Positions 7,907 to 16,768 of a stretch of 64,000 nt of DNA are shown in pieces. Location: the NCBI GenBank assembly GCA_029267335.1, contig JAJUJC010000001.1:678337-742336 (forward strand), given 5' to 3'. The notes under the pieces are model-generated. The model was not told the origin of the DNA. It was given only the letters and a program-made list of their open reading frames with translations, and did not search any database. Every line of letters begins with the position of its first letter. Position 1 is the stretch's first letter. The translations under genes were made by a program, and so were the position numbers. The DNA comes from Intestinibacillus massiliensis (GTDB lineage: Bacteria > Bacillota > Clostridia > Oscillospirales > Butyricicoccaceae).

Positions 7907-9208
7907 TTACTTGGCTTCCGCGAGGCTGTTCTCGTTGTCCGGAATTTCCGAACGGTACATATCTGCGCCAAGCGCAACGAACTTCTCAACCAGATTTTCA
8001 TAGCCGCGCTCAATGTTCTGCACCTGCTCTACCTGTGTGACGCCCTTCGCGGCAAGACCCGCGATGACCATCGCCGCACCCGCGCGCAGATCATATGCGC
8101 GCACCGGTGCCGCGGTCAGCTCAGCCACGCCTTCAACGACCGCGATCTTGCCGTCGACATGGATCTTCGCGCCCATGCGCGTCAGTTCCTCGGTGTAGCG
8201 ATAGCGGTTATCCCACACGCCTTCGGTGACGATGCTCGTACCCTGTGCAAGGCAGAGCGCGGTGGTGAGCTGCGGCTGCATATCGGTCGGGAAGCCCGGA
8301 TAAGGCATGGTCTTGACATTGGTCTTCGTCAGCTCGCCGGTGCGGCGCACCAGCAACGCATCGTCAAACTCATCGACCTCAACACCCATTTCGGTCAGCT
8401 TTGCAGTGATGCATTCCAGATGCTTCGGAATGATATTCTTGATCAGCACCTGACCGCCGGTCGCTGCGACTGCCGCCATAAAAGTGCCCGCCTCGATCTG
8501 GTCGGGGATGATGGAGTAGGTGCCGCCGTGCAGGCTCTCCACGCCGCGGATTTTGATGACGTCGGTGCCTGCGCCCTTGACGTCTGCGCCCATCGCGTTC
8601 AGGAAGTTCGCCAGATCGACGATATGCGGCTCTTTTGCCGCGTTTTCGATGATGGTCTGTCCCTTGGCAAGCACTGCCGCGATCATAATATTGATCGTCG
8701 CGCCGACAGAGACTACATCAAAATAGACATGCCCGCCGATCAGACCTTCGGGCGCGTCCGCGACGATATAGCCGCCTTCCTTAATGGAGACCGTCGCACC
8801 CAGTGCCTCAAAGCCCTTGATGTGCTGGTCGATCGGACGGATACCGCCAAAGTTGCAGCCCCCCGGCATCGCAACCTCGGCATGATGATATTTCCCGAGC
8901 AGCGCGCCGATGAGGTAATAAGATGCGCGGATCTTGCGCATGAGATCATACGGGATCGACGTACCGCTGACACGGCATTCCCCGCTGATTTCGACCGTCG
9001 TGCTGTTCATCAGACGAATCTGCACGCCGAGCTCGCGTAAAATCTCAAGCTGCAGCGTCACATCAATGATTTTGGGGACATTTTCGATCCGGCACGGGCC
9101 GTCAACCAGCAGTGCCGCAGGGATGATTGCCACCGCCGCATTTTTTGCGCCACTGATGGTCACTTCACCGTTCAGGCGGTTGCCGCCGTTGATAATATAT
9201 TTCGTCAA
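7907..9208 (-). CDS. murA: UDP-N-acetylglucosamine 1-carboxyvinyltransferase
   Basis: A 433-residue EPSP-synthase-fold enzyme transferring enolpyruvate from PEP to UDP-GlcNAc, the first committed step of peptidoglycan synthesis. SGAKNAA (residues 19-25) contains the PEP-binding Lys22; MPGGCNFGGIRPIDQHIKG carries the fosfomycin-target Cys118 (present, so not the Asp variant); DQIEAGTFM and the C-terminal DLRAGAAMVIAG are also standard. murA is not usually inside the wal operon. It has its own promoter in the 200-base gap after yycI and is tightly spaced to walJ. Confidence 0.96.
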   Translation of the reverse strand: MTKYIINGGNRLNGEVTISGAKNAAVAIIPAALLVDGPCRIENVPKIIDVTLQLEILRELGVQIRLMNSTTVEISGECRVSGTSIPYDLMRKIRASYYLIGALLGKYHHAEVAMPGGCNFGGIRPIDQHIKGFEALGATVSIKEGGYIVADAPEGLIGGHVYFDVVSVGATINIMIAAVLAKGQTIIENAAKEPHIVDLANFLNAMGADVKGAGTDVIKIRGVESLHGGTYSIIPDQIEAGTFMAAVAATGGQVLIKNIIPKHLECITAKLTEMGVEVDEFDDALLVRRTGELTKTNVKTMPYPGFPTDMQPQLTTALCLAQGTSIVTEGVWDNRYRYTEELTRMGAKIHVDGKIAVVEGVAELTAAPVRAYDLRAGAAMVIAGLAAKGVTQVEQVQNIERGYENLVEKFVALGADMYRSEIPDNENSLAEAK

Positions 9209-9299
9209 ACTTACCTACTCCTTAATCGCGTTCGCGGCGTGCACCGCAAAAAGCCCTTTTTCCTCGATATGCCAATTTATGTCAAACAGGAAGCCAGCC

Positions 9300-9375
9300 G
9301 TAAAAGCAGCTGGCGAATACTCCATTTTATTCAGAACGGGTGTTTTGTGACCCTATTCGGTCACATTTCCGTTCT
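9300..9375 (-). promoter_or_regulatory. Structured 5' leader of murA
   Basis: Downstream of the murA promoter the transcript would begin with a nested inverted repeat: outer AGAACGG (9333-9339) / CCGTTCT (9369-9375) and inner GTGACC (9347-9352) / GGTCAC (9359-9364), followed by CCAGC/GCTGG near 9300. Read on the plus strand the outer stem ends in TTTTTATT, so it could instead act as a terminator for antisense transcription. The function is unknown. Confidence 0.45.
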
Positions 9376-9379
9376 TTTT

Positions 9380-9408
9380 ATTCTAGCACAGTTTTTAGGG
9401 AAAATCAA
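9380..9408 (-). promoter_or_regulatory. murA promoter
   Basis: TTGATT (9408-9403 on the minus strand), 17-base spacer, TAGAAT (9385-9380). It sits directly beyond the yycI stop and gives a leader of about 165 bases before the murA ATG. Confidence 0.7.
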
Positions 9409-9417
9409 AAAAATTTC

Positions 9418-10266
9418 TCATTCTGAATCGACGATATTTGCCGACTGCGTTACGGTTTTTTTGAGCGCATCGACGAAGTAGACGCCGCGGTCGGTCTGAA
9501 TGCGCCAATGCGGCGCAAATTGTAGCCGCCCGGACGGCCCGAGCACCAACCGATAGCCAAGACGGATGTCGTCGATCCGCGTGACGCCGGTGGCTTGTGC
9601 AGTGAAATCGAGCAGCGCATCTGCGACCGAATACATGCGCGGTTCATCGCTCATTGCGGCATAAGGCGTGCCAAAAGTCCATTTTCCCGTGATGGAAACA
9701 CGCCCATCCTTCTGGAATCCCACGGTCAGGATACGGTCGAACGCCGACATGGATGCGACCGTTGCGCGCAGCACGACATCGTTCGTCGTTTCCTGTGCGG
9801 TCAGTGTGGCGCCGCGCAGAGAGACACCTGCCTGTTTGAGCAGATCGCGCGCGTACTGCCTGCGTCTCAGCGCACCCGCGCAAGTCGGATCTTCAAAGCC
9901 CCCGATTGTCGCTTCGACCGAGCCGTCGGTCTGCCACACGACGCTCCCGTTGTCACCCGTAAAGCGCGCTTCGCCGTCCTCCGTACTTTGCGCGCGCACG
10001 TCTCCGGTGAGCAGCGCGCGCGCAAAGCTTTCCTCTGCAGCGCGGTCGCGATCGACCTCAAGCGGCAGGATGCTGCTCTGCGGCGCGACGCCATGCTCCA
10101 ACTGGTAAATCACGCCGCGCCGCGCGAGCACGATTGTCATTTCCTCCGCAAAATCCTTTTGCTGGCGTGCGGTCGTCCAAAATCGTCCGCCGATCGACAC
10201 GGCGAGAAAGCCATCCACGAGCAGCAGGATGACGAGCAGTATGTTTTTTACTTTATCCCACTGCAA
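9418..10266 (-). CDS. yycI: YycI/WalI-like regulator of the WalK kinase
   Basis: A 282-residue single-pass membrane protein. The N-terminus MQWDKVKNILLVILLLVDGF matches the YycI pattern of a short cytoplasmic segment and one helix, followed by an extracytoplasmic domain. YycI and YycH bind WalK in the membrane and tune its activity. The C-terminal end (FAPHWRIQTDRGVYFVDALK) resembles the terminal strand of YycI domains. Overall conservation is low and the assignment rests largely on topology plus position, 14 bases after yycH. Confidence 0.8.
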   Translation of the reverse strand: MQWDKVKNILLVILLLVDGFLAVSIGGRFWTTARQQKDFAEEMTIVLARRGVIYQLEHGVAPQSSILPLEVDRDRAAEESFARALLTGDVRAQSTEDGEARFTGDNGSVVWQTDGSVEATIGGFEDPTCAGALRRRQYARDLLKQAGVSLRGATLTAQETTNDVVLRATVASMSAFDRILTVGFQKDGRVSITGKWTFGTPYAAMSDEPRMYSVADALLDFTAQATGVTRIDDIRLGYRLVLGPSGRLQFAPHWRIQTDRGVYFVDALKKTVTQSANIVDSE

Positions 10267-10279
10267 AACAGAGTCCTCC

Positions 10280-11629
10280 TCAATTTACGAGATAAGCCTG
10301 CGCGAGCGCACGCCCGTCCTGTCCAATCTGATAGGACGCGGCATAACCCTTCCCCGCGGCGTTTGCGGTAGCACCTGCCTGTGCGGCAGGCAAAATATAG
10401 AGCTTTTCGCCGGTTGCCGCGTACACCCTCAGATGTAGCTCCGCCGATACCAGCAGCCCCCCGCTGAACTCAAAGCGTGCCGCCGCGCCGTTTGCGGACG
10501 GACGCACCGGTACGCCGCTCAGTGTTTGCGTGAAGGTCACGAGCCAGTTGCCGGTGACCTGATCATAGCGCAGCTCCTGCAGCATACCCGGTGCAGACGA
10601 GCCGATCGCGCCCAATGCACCGTACAACAGCTCCTGCGCAAAATCCACGCGGGCAGCAAGCGCGTTGTTCTCCTGCATCTCGCTGTCTTGATACGCGTAC
10701 AATCCGCCGGTCACCGAGGTTGCCTTATAGCGCACCGTGCCGTCATTCGATACGCGCAGCGCGCTTGCGTCTCCGACGAACACCTGCGTTGCACCGTTGT
10801 TTTCTTCATACGCGCGCTGCAAGGGATCATATGAAAACGCGGACAGCAACCGCTGCATACTTTCTCCCGGCGCAGCGTCGCGGAAGTTTGCCGCACGCAC
10901 CGTATAGATCGGAAATGCCTGCGGTTCCCGCAGCAGCAGGGTCTCGGGACGCAGCTTGCCATAGTCCTCTTGCGGGAGCACGCCGGCGTAATCGCACGCA
11001 GAGGCACTCACCATGGACGCAGCGCGATCCCACACCGTCGTGTCCAGTTTGGTGCGCGCGTAATAGAGCGTACCGTCCGAACCGTCGCGCAGGAACAGCA
11101 GCCCATCGTGCGTGAGCACAAGCGTACCCGCGTGCAGGCTGCGGTTTTCTTCCCGTACGCTTCCGCCAAACCAACCCGCAAGCAGAGAAAGCGGCACTTT
11201 GCCCGCATAATCCGCCACGATGGTCTTGCCATCGAGCGCCTTTTGCAGCGTGCTGTCGGTCGTTTCCGCAAAAGCTTCCGCGTGCGTCAGCCCCTCGGCA
11301 AGAATGGGACGCAGCGTGTCGTAGAGCGCCACTCCCAAAGCCTCCTGATAGACCGCGCCAGTCAGTCCGTGGTCGCCCGAAACCGCGATGCGCACAGGAT
11401 ACGCCGCTGCCGTCTCGCTCGCGCGGCGCACATAGCCGCCGTCGCCGAGCGGCAGCAGCGTCTGAAGCTGTGTCAGCGGCGACATGCCCGCAAAATTCCC
11501 GCCGGAGAGCAGTCCCACGCTCCATGCAAGCACAGTCAGCACCCCCATGAGCAGCACAAGCACGACAAGCACGATATTCTTACAGGTGTTTTTGAGCACT
11601 TTGCGTGTTTTTATCGCTTTTTTCATCAT
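10280..11629 (-). CDS. yycH: YycH/WalH-like regulator of the WalK kinase
   Basis: A 449-residue protein with a basic N-terminus, one membrane helix (about residues 18-42) and a long extracytoplasmic region, as in YycH. Its ATG overlaps the walK TGA (ATGA), implying coupled translation. No catalytic motifs are visible. YycH-family sequence is fast-evolving, so the call depends on length, topology and its place between walK and yycI. Confidence 0.8.
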   Translation of the reverse strand: MMKKAIKTRKVLKNTCKNIVLVVLVLLMGVLTVLAWSVGLLSGGNFAGMSPLTQLQTLLPLGDGGYVRRASETAAAYPVRIAVSGDHGLTGAVYQEALGVALYDTLRPILAEGLTHAEAFAETTDSTLQKALDGKTIVADYAGKVPLSLLAGWFGGSVREENRSLHAGTLVLTHDGLLFLRDGSDGTLYYARTKLDTTVWDRAASMVSASACDYAGVLPQEDYGKLRPETLLLREPQAFPIYTVRAANFRDAAPGESMQRLLSAFSYDPLQRAYEENNGATQVFVGDASALRVSNDGTVRYKATSVTGGLYAYQDSEMQENNALAARVDFAQELLYGALGAIGSSAPGMLQELRYDQVTGNWLVTFTQTLSGVPVRPSANGAAARFEFSGGLLVSAELHLRVYAATGEKLYILPAAQAGATANAAGKGYAASYQIGQDGRALAQAYLVN

Positions 11630-13404
11630 GATTTTTCTCCGCCCAGCGGCAGATCGGTCGGCAGGATGATCGTTACGGTCGTGCCCTCGCCCTCGGCACT
11701 GTCGAGATAGATCGTGCCCTTATGCGCTTCGACCATTTCCTTCGCGATGGCGAGACCCAGACCGGTGCCGCCCTTTTCGCGCGAACGCGCCTTATCCACG
11801 CGGTAAAAACGCTCAAACAGGCGCGGAACATCCTCCTTAGGGATCCCCATGCCGTCGTCCCGCACGCGGATGAGCACGCGGCGGTCGTCCCGCTTGACCG
11901 CGAACAATTCGATATGTCCGCCGCGCGGCGTATATTTGACCGCATTCGAGACAATATTCACAATGACCTGCTCAAGCCGCTCGCGGTCACCGATCATATC
12001 AGGCAGCGGGTCGACAAGGTTCAGCGCCAGCTCGTGACCGTGATTTTCCGCATTGATGACCATTGCCGCATGCACACTTTCGAGCATGGCGCGCAGCGAA
12101 AAGCGCGTGAACGACAGGTCCATACGTCCGTAATCCAATTTGGACAGCGTGAGAAGATCAGTAACGATGCGTGTCATACGATCCGCCTCGTTGGAGATGA
12201 CACCGAGGAATTTGACCTCGGTATCGGGCGGCAGCTCACCTGCCGCGTCGATCAGGGTCTCGGTATAGCTCTTGATATTGGTCAGCGGTGTGCGCAGCTC
12301 ATGCGACACGTTCGCGACGAACTCGCGGCGGGCATCGTCCAGTTTGCGCTGCTCCGTGATGTCGTGGATAACCGCCATAATGCCGCCATCGCCCTCGACC
12401 GCACCATAGGGTGCGAACAACACACCAAGCGTGCGGCCCAACCGGCTGATCTCGGTCTGTACATAGCCCTTTTCGCCCGCATCCTCGTCGCGCGGCAGCG
12501 CCATGCCGCTGAACACCTCGTTAAAGACCATATCCTCACGGAAATTGACGCCGAGCAAGCGCTCGGTCGCAGGGTTCATGTGGATAAGCCGTCCATCCGC
12601 CGTAAACGCGGCGACGCCATCGGTCATGTGCAGGAACAGCGTGTTCAGCTTATCGCGTTCACCCTGTACCTCTTCAAGCGTATTTTTGAGCACGCCCGCC
12701 ATGGCGTTAAACGTGCGCGTCAATTCACCGATCTCGTCGCCCGACTGGATCGGGATCGTTTCCCCGAAATCGCCCGCCGCCACGCGCTGCGCCGAGCGTG
12801 TGATGTTCTCGATCGGTGTGGTGATCGTTTTGGACAGCAGAAAGCTCAGCAGCACCGCGACGAGCAGACCAAACAGCATAGTTTGCATCACAATCGTGAA
12901 AAATCTGCCGGAAAGTTCCTGAATAGATGCCTTATTGTCACAAATATAGAGGATATAGCTGCGGTCTCCGTGGATCGGAATGGCGTAGTCCATCTGGTTA
13001 TCCGCCATGGAGCCGCCCGCTCCGATGCTGCCCGCCATCGCGGCAACGATGTTGGGCGTGCGCGTCAGCTCCCGCCCGAACGTATTGTTGGAACCGGCAA
13101 GATAGCGCCCCTCATCGTCGAGCACCGCATACACGCGGTTGCTGTTGATGCCGAGTGCACCGGCATAATAGGACAGGCGATCGCTGAGCTTGTCCGCCGC
13201 ATCCGTCCCCTTTGCGAGCATTTCAAACTCTTTGAGCGGGTTTTCCCCGTCTTTTTCTTTAAATACGTCGACTACCTGCTGGCGGAAATCCTCCAGATAG
13301 AAGTTCGACACGCTGTTGATGAGAAAAGTGCCGATGACCGCCATGACCGAAACGATCAGCAGCACCAATATCAGCACCAGCTTCATATGCAGGCTACGGA
13401 ACAT
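11626..13404 (-). CDS. walK: Sensor histidine kinase WalK
   Basis: A 592-residue kinase: helix 1 (about 8-28), an extracytoplasmic PAS-like domain, helix 2 (about 170-192), HAMP (PIENITRSAQRVAAGDF), a cytoplasmic PAS (VAAFTADGRLIHMNPATERL), HisKA with phospho-acceptor His368 in FVANVSHELRTPLTNIKSY, and HATPase with N box IVNIVSNAVKYTP, DDGMGIP and GGTGLGLAI. It controls cell-wall hydrolase and division genes through WalR. The start at 13404 (MFRSLHMK) follows AAAGGGAAAC; an in-frame ATG at 13428 has no ribosome binding site. Confidence 0.96.
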   Translation of the reverse strand: MFRSLHMKLVLILVLLIVSVMAVIGTFLINSVSNFYLEDFRQQVVDVFKEKDGENPLKEFEMLAKGTDAADKLSDRLSYYAGALGINSNRVYAVLDDEGRYLAGSNNTFGRELTRTPNIVAAMAGSIGAGGSMADNQMDYAIPIHGDRSYILYICDNKASIQELSGRFFTIVMQTMLFGLLVAVLLSFLLSKTITTPIENITRSAQRVAAGDFGETIPIQSGDEIGELTRTFNAMAGVLKNTLEEVQGERDKLNTLFLHMTDGVAAFTADGRLIHMNPATERLLGVNFREDMVFNEVFSGMALPRDEDAGEKGYVQTEISRLGRTLGVLFAPYGAVEGDGGIMAVIHDITEQRKLDDARREFVANVSHELRTPLTNIKSYTETLIDAAGELPPDTEVKFLGVISNEADRMTRIVTDLLTLSKLDYGRMDLSFTRFSLRAMLESVHAAMVINAENHGHELALNLVDPLPDMIGDRERLEQVIVNIVSNAVKYTPRGGHIELFAVKRDDRRVLIRVRDDGMGIPKEDVPRLFERFYRVDKARSREKGGTGLGLAIAKEMVEAHKGTIYLDSAEGEGTTVTIILPTDLPLGGEKS

Positions 13405-13428
13405 AGTTTCCCTTTCTCTCCGAGACAT

Positions 13429-14124
13429 TTACGGCTGCGACGCGAGATAGTATCCCATCCCGCGCTTGGTCACGATATACTGCGGCTGCGCGGGGTTGTC
13501 CTCGAGCTTCTCACGCAGGCGGCGAATCGCGACATCGACCGCGCGCAGATCGCCGTAGTATTCATAGCCCCATACCTTTTCCATAAGCTCTTCGCGCGAA
13601 AACACCTTGTCCGGCATGGAAGCGAGAAAGGTCAGAATGTCAAATTCACGCACAGACAGATCGAGCGGCTTGCCGTTTTTATAGATCTCGCTCTTGTCCT
13701 CGGACATGCTGAGCGCGCCCGTAAGCACGCGCAGATCGCCCGCCGCGGCGGGCTGCGCCGGTGCGGTACGGCGCATATTGGCACGCACGCGCGCAATCAG
13801 CTCGCGCATGGAAAAGGGCTTGGTCACATAGTCGTCCGCACCGAGTTCCAGTCCGGTCACCTTGTCGGATTCCTCTTCGCGTGCGGTCAGCATAATGATC
13901 GGCACGTCGGACTGTGCGCGCACCTGCTTACACACCTCAAAGCCGTCCTTGACCGGCAGCATGACGTCGAGCAAAATGAGGTCGGGCGCGTCCTCGAGCG
14001 CCATGCGCAGACCTTCGCCGCCGTCGTAGGCGGTCTGTGTTTCAAAGCCCTCGCGACCCAGATTGAACGCGATGATATCCGCAATCGTCGATTCGTCCTC
14101 TACGATCAATATTTTCTTACCCAC
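13429..14124 (-). CDS. walR: Response regulator WalR
   Basis: A 231-residue OmpR/PhoB-type regulator. The receiver domain has the acidic pair in VEDES, phospho-acceptor Asp53 in LILLDVMLP, switch Thr in IIMLTAREE and Lys in DDYVTKPFS. The C-terminal winged helix includes LSVREFDILTFLAS and the recognition helix DLRAVDVAIRRLREKLED, a WalR-like sequence. Start is GTG at 14124 with GGAGG 6 bases upstream. First of the tightly spaced walR-walK-yycH-yycI genes. Confidence 0.97.
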   Translation of the reverse strand: MGKKILIVEDESTIADIIAFNLGREGFETQTAYDGGEGLRMALEDAPDLILLDVMLPVKDGFEVCKQVRAQSDVPIIMLTAREEESDKVTGLELGADDYVTKPFSMRELIARVRANMRRTAPAQPAAAGDLRVLTGALSMSEDKSEIYKNGKPLDLSVREFDILTFLASMPDKVFSREELMEKVWGYEYYGDLRAVDVAIRRLREKLEDNPAQPQYIVTKRGMGYYLASQP

Positions 14125-14173
14125 GTTGTTCCTCCCTGTCTCTATGGCTTGCGGCGGTCGTTCCTGCCATGCA

Positions 14174-14713
14174 TCAGAACAGACCGCGCAGCCGCGCCTT
14201 GTACATCGCCGCGATTGTCTTGCCGTCGCGGATCTCCCCGCGTGCGATGCGCTGCTCCAGTTCCTCCACGGGCATTTTGACCGTTTCCACGAACTCGTCC
14301 TCATCGGGGTCGCAGTCGCCGCCGTGCAGTCCGGTCGCGCAGTACAGATGCAGCACCTCGGTCAAAAAGCCGGGCGAGGGATAGACTTCGCCCAGATAGG
14401 TCATATGGTCGGCGGTAAAGCCGGTCTCCTCGCGCAGTTCGCGCACGCCGCAGGACAGATGTCCCTCCGGTCCGTGGTCGATTTTTCCTGCGGGAATCTC
14501 GAGCATTTCCATGCCGTACGGATAGCGGTACTGGCGCACCAAATACACGTTGCCCTCCTCGTCGATGGGCAGCACGCCCACGCCGCCAATATGCTCGCAT
14601 ACCTCGCGCGTTGCAGTTCTGCCGTTCGGGAGTTCGACCGTGTCGACGCGCGCTTTCATGATGCGCCCTTCAAACTCATAGCGCTGTGTCAGTGTCTTTT
14701 CCGTAAACTCCAT
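14174..14713 (-). CDS. Nudix hydrolase (ADP-ribose pyrophosphatase type)
   Basis: A 179-residue Nudix protein. The Nudix box is PAGKIDHGPEGHLSCGVREL continuing REETGF, preceded by YLVRQYRYP and followed by PSPGFLTEVLHLYCA, the pattern of ADP-ribose/nucleoside-diphosphate sugar pyrophosphatases (NudF-like). ATG 14713 follows AGAGGA by 6-7 bases. It overlaps the 3' end of the upstream GH13 gene by 38 bases. An ADP-sugar hydrolase at the end of the glycogen genes could remove ADP-glucose, but no specificity can be read from sequence. Confidence 0.9.
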   Translation of the reverse strand: MEFTEKTLTQRYEFEGRIMKARVDTVELPNGRTATREVCEHIGGVGVLPIDEEGNVYLVRQYRYPYGMEMLEIPAGKIDHGPEGHLSCGVRELREETGFTADHMTYLGEVYPSPGFLTEVLHLYCATGLHGGDCDPDEDEFVETVKMPVEELEQRIARGEIRDGKTIAAMYKARLRGLF

Positions 14714-16604
14714 TGTCGTTCCTCTTTCCACAATCCAAAATCATGGCGCATTCGGGTGCAATCAGCACCGTGACCGCGCCGTCTGTATCCGTTTTTTCCG
14801 TCTGTGTGAGCACATCGCGCACTTGGGCGCACGGCAGCGTGATCTCGCGCGCCTGCAGGCCGCGATTGACCGCGATGACATACCATTCTTCCTCGGTTTC
14901 GCGCTCGAACACCAGAAGCGCGCCATCCGCACGCAAAAAGCGCAGTTCCCCGCGTGACAATGCCGCGCTTTGTGCACGAACTGTGCACAGGGCATGGTAA
15001 AACCGCAGGATCTCTTCATCCTCCTGTCCCCACGGATAGGGACGGCGGTTAAACGGGTCTTCGTAGCCCTGCATCCCCGCTTCGTCGCCGTAGTAGATGC
15101 ACGGCGAACCGGGCATCGTGAATTGCAGCACCGTTGCAAGCGACAGCAGTCGCTTTGCCTGTGCGAGTGCTTCGCCGCGCAGCACCGCCGCCGCGCGGCG
15201 ATCCCGGTCGGCGTGCCACATTTCCGGACTGCTGCCCAGCACGGTCAGGATACGGGGCGTGTCGTGTGTACCGATGATGTTCATCAGGCTGTAAAAGACG
15301 CTGCGCGGATAGTTTTCGCGCAGGGTCTCGATACGCTCTACAAAATGCTCCGCCGCACCGCCGCCGAGATACGCCAGGATCGCATCGCGCAGCGGGTAAT
15401 TCATCACGCTGTCAAGTTCTCCGCCGTGAAAATAGCGCCGGCGCTCGTCATAAGCGATCTTATTGGATGCATCCTCCCAGACCTCACCCAAAATGAGCGC
15501 GTCGGGCTTTTCCTGCCGCGCCGCGGTATTGAGGCGCGCGATAAACCAGTCCGGCAGCTCATCGGCAACGTCGAGCCGCCACCCCGACGCGCCCAGACGC
15601 AGCCAGCGCCGGATGACGCTGTCCTCGCTGTCGATGATATAGTTTTGGTAGCTTCCGCTGTTTTCACGCACCTGTGGCAGGGTATAAATGCCCCACCACG
15701 AGGAATATACATCCGGCCAGTGCTGGAAATCGAACCAATCGTAATATGGCGAAGCCTGCGACTGGTGTGCGCCGACCGATTCATAGTGTCCGCGTCCGTT
15801 AAAGTAGCGGCTGTCATAGCCCGTGTGGTTAAAAACACCGTCGAGCACAACGCGGATGCCGCGCTGCTTTGCCTGCTCGCACAGCGTGCGAAAATCCTCC
15901 TCCGTGCCGAGCATGGGGTCGATTTTTTTGTAGTCGCCCGTGTCATACCGGTGGTTGGAAAATGCCTCAAAAATCGGGTTGAGATAGAGCGTACGCACAT
16001 GCAGCGCGGCGAGATGGTCGAGCTTTGCCGTGATCCCGCGCAGACTGCCGCCGAAGAAATCGTTATTTAAGATCTCACCGCGCTTGTCCGGACGATAATC
16101 CGGTGTATCCGACCAGTTTTCGTGGATGCGCCGCGGCGCGCGGTAGCCATCCGCCGCAGGCACTTCCAGACGGTGAAAGCGGTCGGGAAAGATGTTGTAG
16201 GTGATGCCCTGCCCGAACCAATCCGGCGTCGTGTACGCACCGTCATAGACCGTGAGCTGAAAACGCTCGGTCAGTTCTGCGCCCGCTTCCGCCCGTGCGC
16301 CGTAGCCGCGGCTGAGATAATAGCGCCCCTGCGCGGACACGACCCGAAAATAATACCAGTAAAGCCCCGGTGTCGGGGCAGTGTAGGTGCAAAGATAGTC
16401 GTCACAGTCGCCCACAAGCCCGACCCACCGCGCACGCACAAAGCGCTGCGTGCTCTCGTCATCGTCCGCGACGATGAACAGGAAAATTTCGGTCACGCCG
16501 AAATAGCGTTCCGGCCGCAGGTGGAATGTGATCGTTTCGCCCGCAGGCACCGCGCCGTAAGGGGTCTTATAGTCCGTACTGCGCGCGTCATAAAACAAAG
16601 ACAT
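14676..16604 (-). CDS. GH13 neopullulanase/cyclomaltodextrinase-type glucosidase
   Basis: A 642-residue cytoplasmic GH13 enzyme (no signal peptide). An N-terminal beta domain of about 120 residues precedes the barrel, ITYNIFPDRF and DGVFNHTG. Catalytic residues: nucleophile Asp345 (GWRLDVADE), acid/base Glu374 (ILGEVWED) and transition-state Asp448 (GTHDTPR). The N-terminal domain and DVADELP point to the neopullulanase/cyclomaltodextrinase subfamily acting on branched or cyclic maltodextrins. Placed after glgP, it may complete removal of limit dextrins during glycogen breakdown (inference). Confidence 0.88.
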   Translation of the reverse strand: MSLFYDARSTDYKTPYGAVPAGETITFHLRPERYFGVTEIFLFIVADDDESTQRFVRARWVGLVGDCDDYLCTYTAPTPGLYWYYFRVVSAQGRYYLSRGYGARAEAGAELTERFQLTVYDGAYTTPDWFGQGITYNIFPDRFHRLEVPAADGYRAPRRIHENWSDTPDYRPDKRGEILNNDFFGGSLRGITAKLDHLAALHVRTLYLNPIFEAFSNHRYDTGDYKKIDPMLGTEEDFRTLCEQAKQRGIRVVLDGVFNHTGYDSRYFNGRGHYESVGAHQSQASPYYDWFDFQHWPDVYSSWWGIYTLPQVRENSGSYQNYIIDSEDSVIRRWLRLGASGWRLDVADELPDWFIARLNTAARQEKPDALILGEVWEDASNKIAYDERRRYFHGGELDSVMNYPLRDAILAYLGGGAAEHFVERIETLRENYPRSVFYSLMNIIGTHDTPRILTVLGSSPEMWHADRDRRAAAVLRGEALAQAKRLLSLATVLQFTMPGSPCIYYGDEAGMQGYEDPFNRRPYPWGQEDEEILRFYHALCTVRAQSAALSRGELRFLRADGALLVFERETEEEWYVIAVNRGLQAREITLPCAQVRDVLTQTEKTDTDGAVTVLIAPECAMILDCGKRNDNGVYGKDTDTAL

Positions 16605-16635
16605 AATCGTTCTTTTCCTTTTTCATGATGAGTGC

Positions 16636-16724
16636 TTCTGGAAACCCCGCAGCGCGGAACTTCCAGAAAAATTCATCGCATGGCATAACACCACGCAAGG
16701 GACTGCCCCTTGCGGACAGTCCCT
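16636..16724 (-). other. Overlapping inverted repeats between glgP and the GH13 gene
   Basis: The 164-base gap holds AGGGACTG (16698-16705) / CAGTCCCT (16717-16724) overlapping CGCAAGG (16694-16700) / CCTTGCG (16708-16714), so only one stem can form at a time. Closer to the GH13 start is TTCTGGAA (16636-16643) / TTCCAGAA (16661-16668). None ends in a T-run on the minus strand, so these are not obvious terminators. Confidence 0.45.
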
Positions 16725-16768
16725 CTGCGTTGTCTGCGCATAACGCATCGTGGTCATTACGAAGCGTT

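Noticed and set aside
11722..14280. 852-codon plus-strand frame opposite walK and walR
   Set aside because: Antisense shadow; the minus-strand proteins carry complete kinase and regulator motifs.
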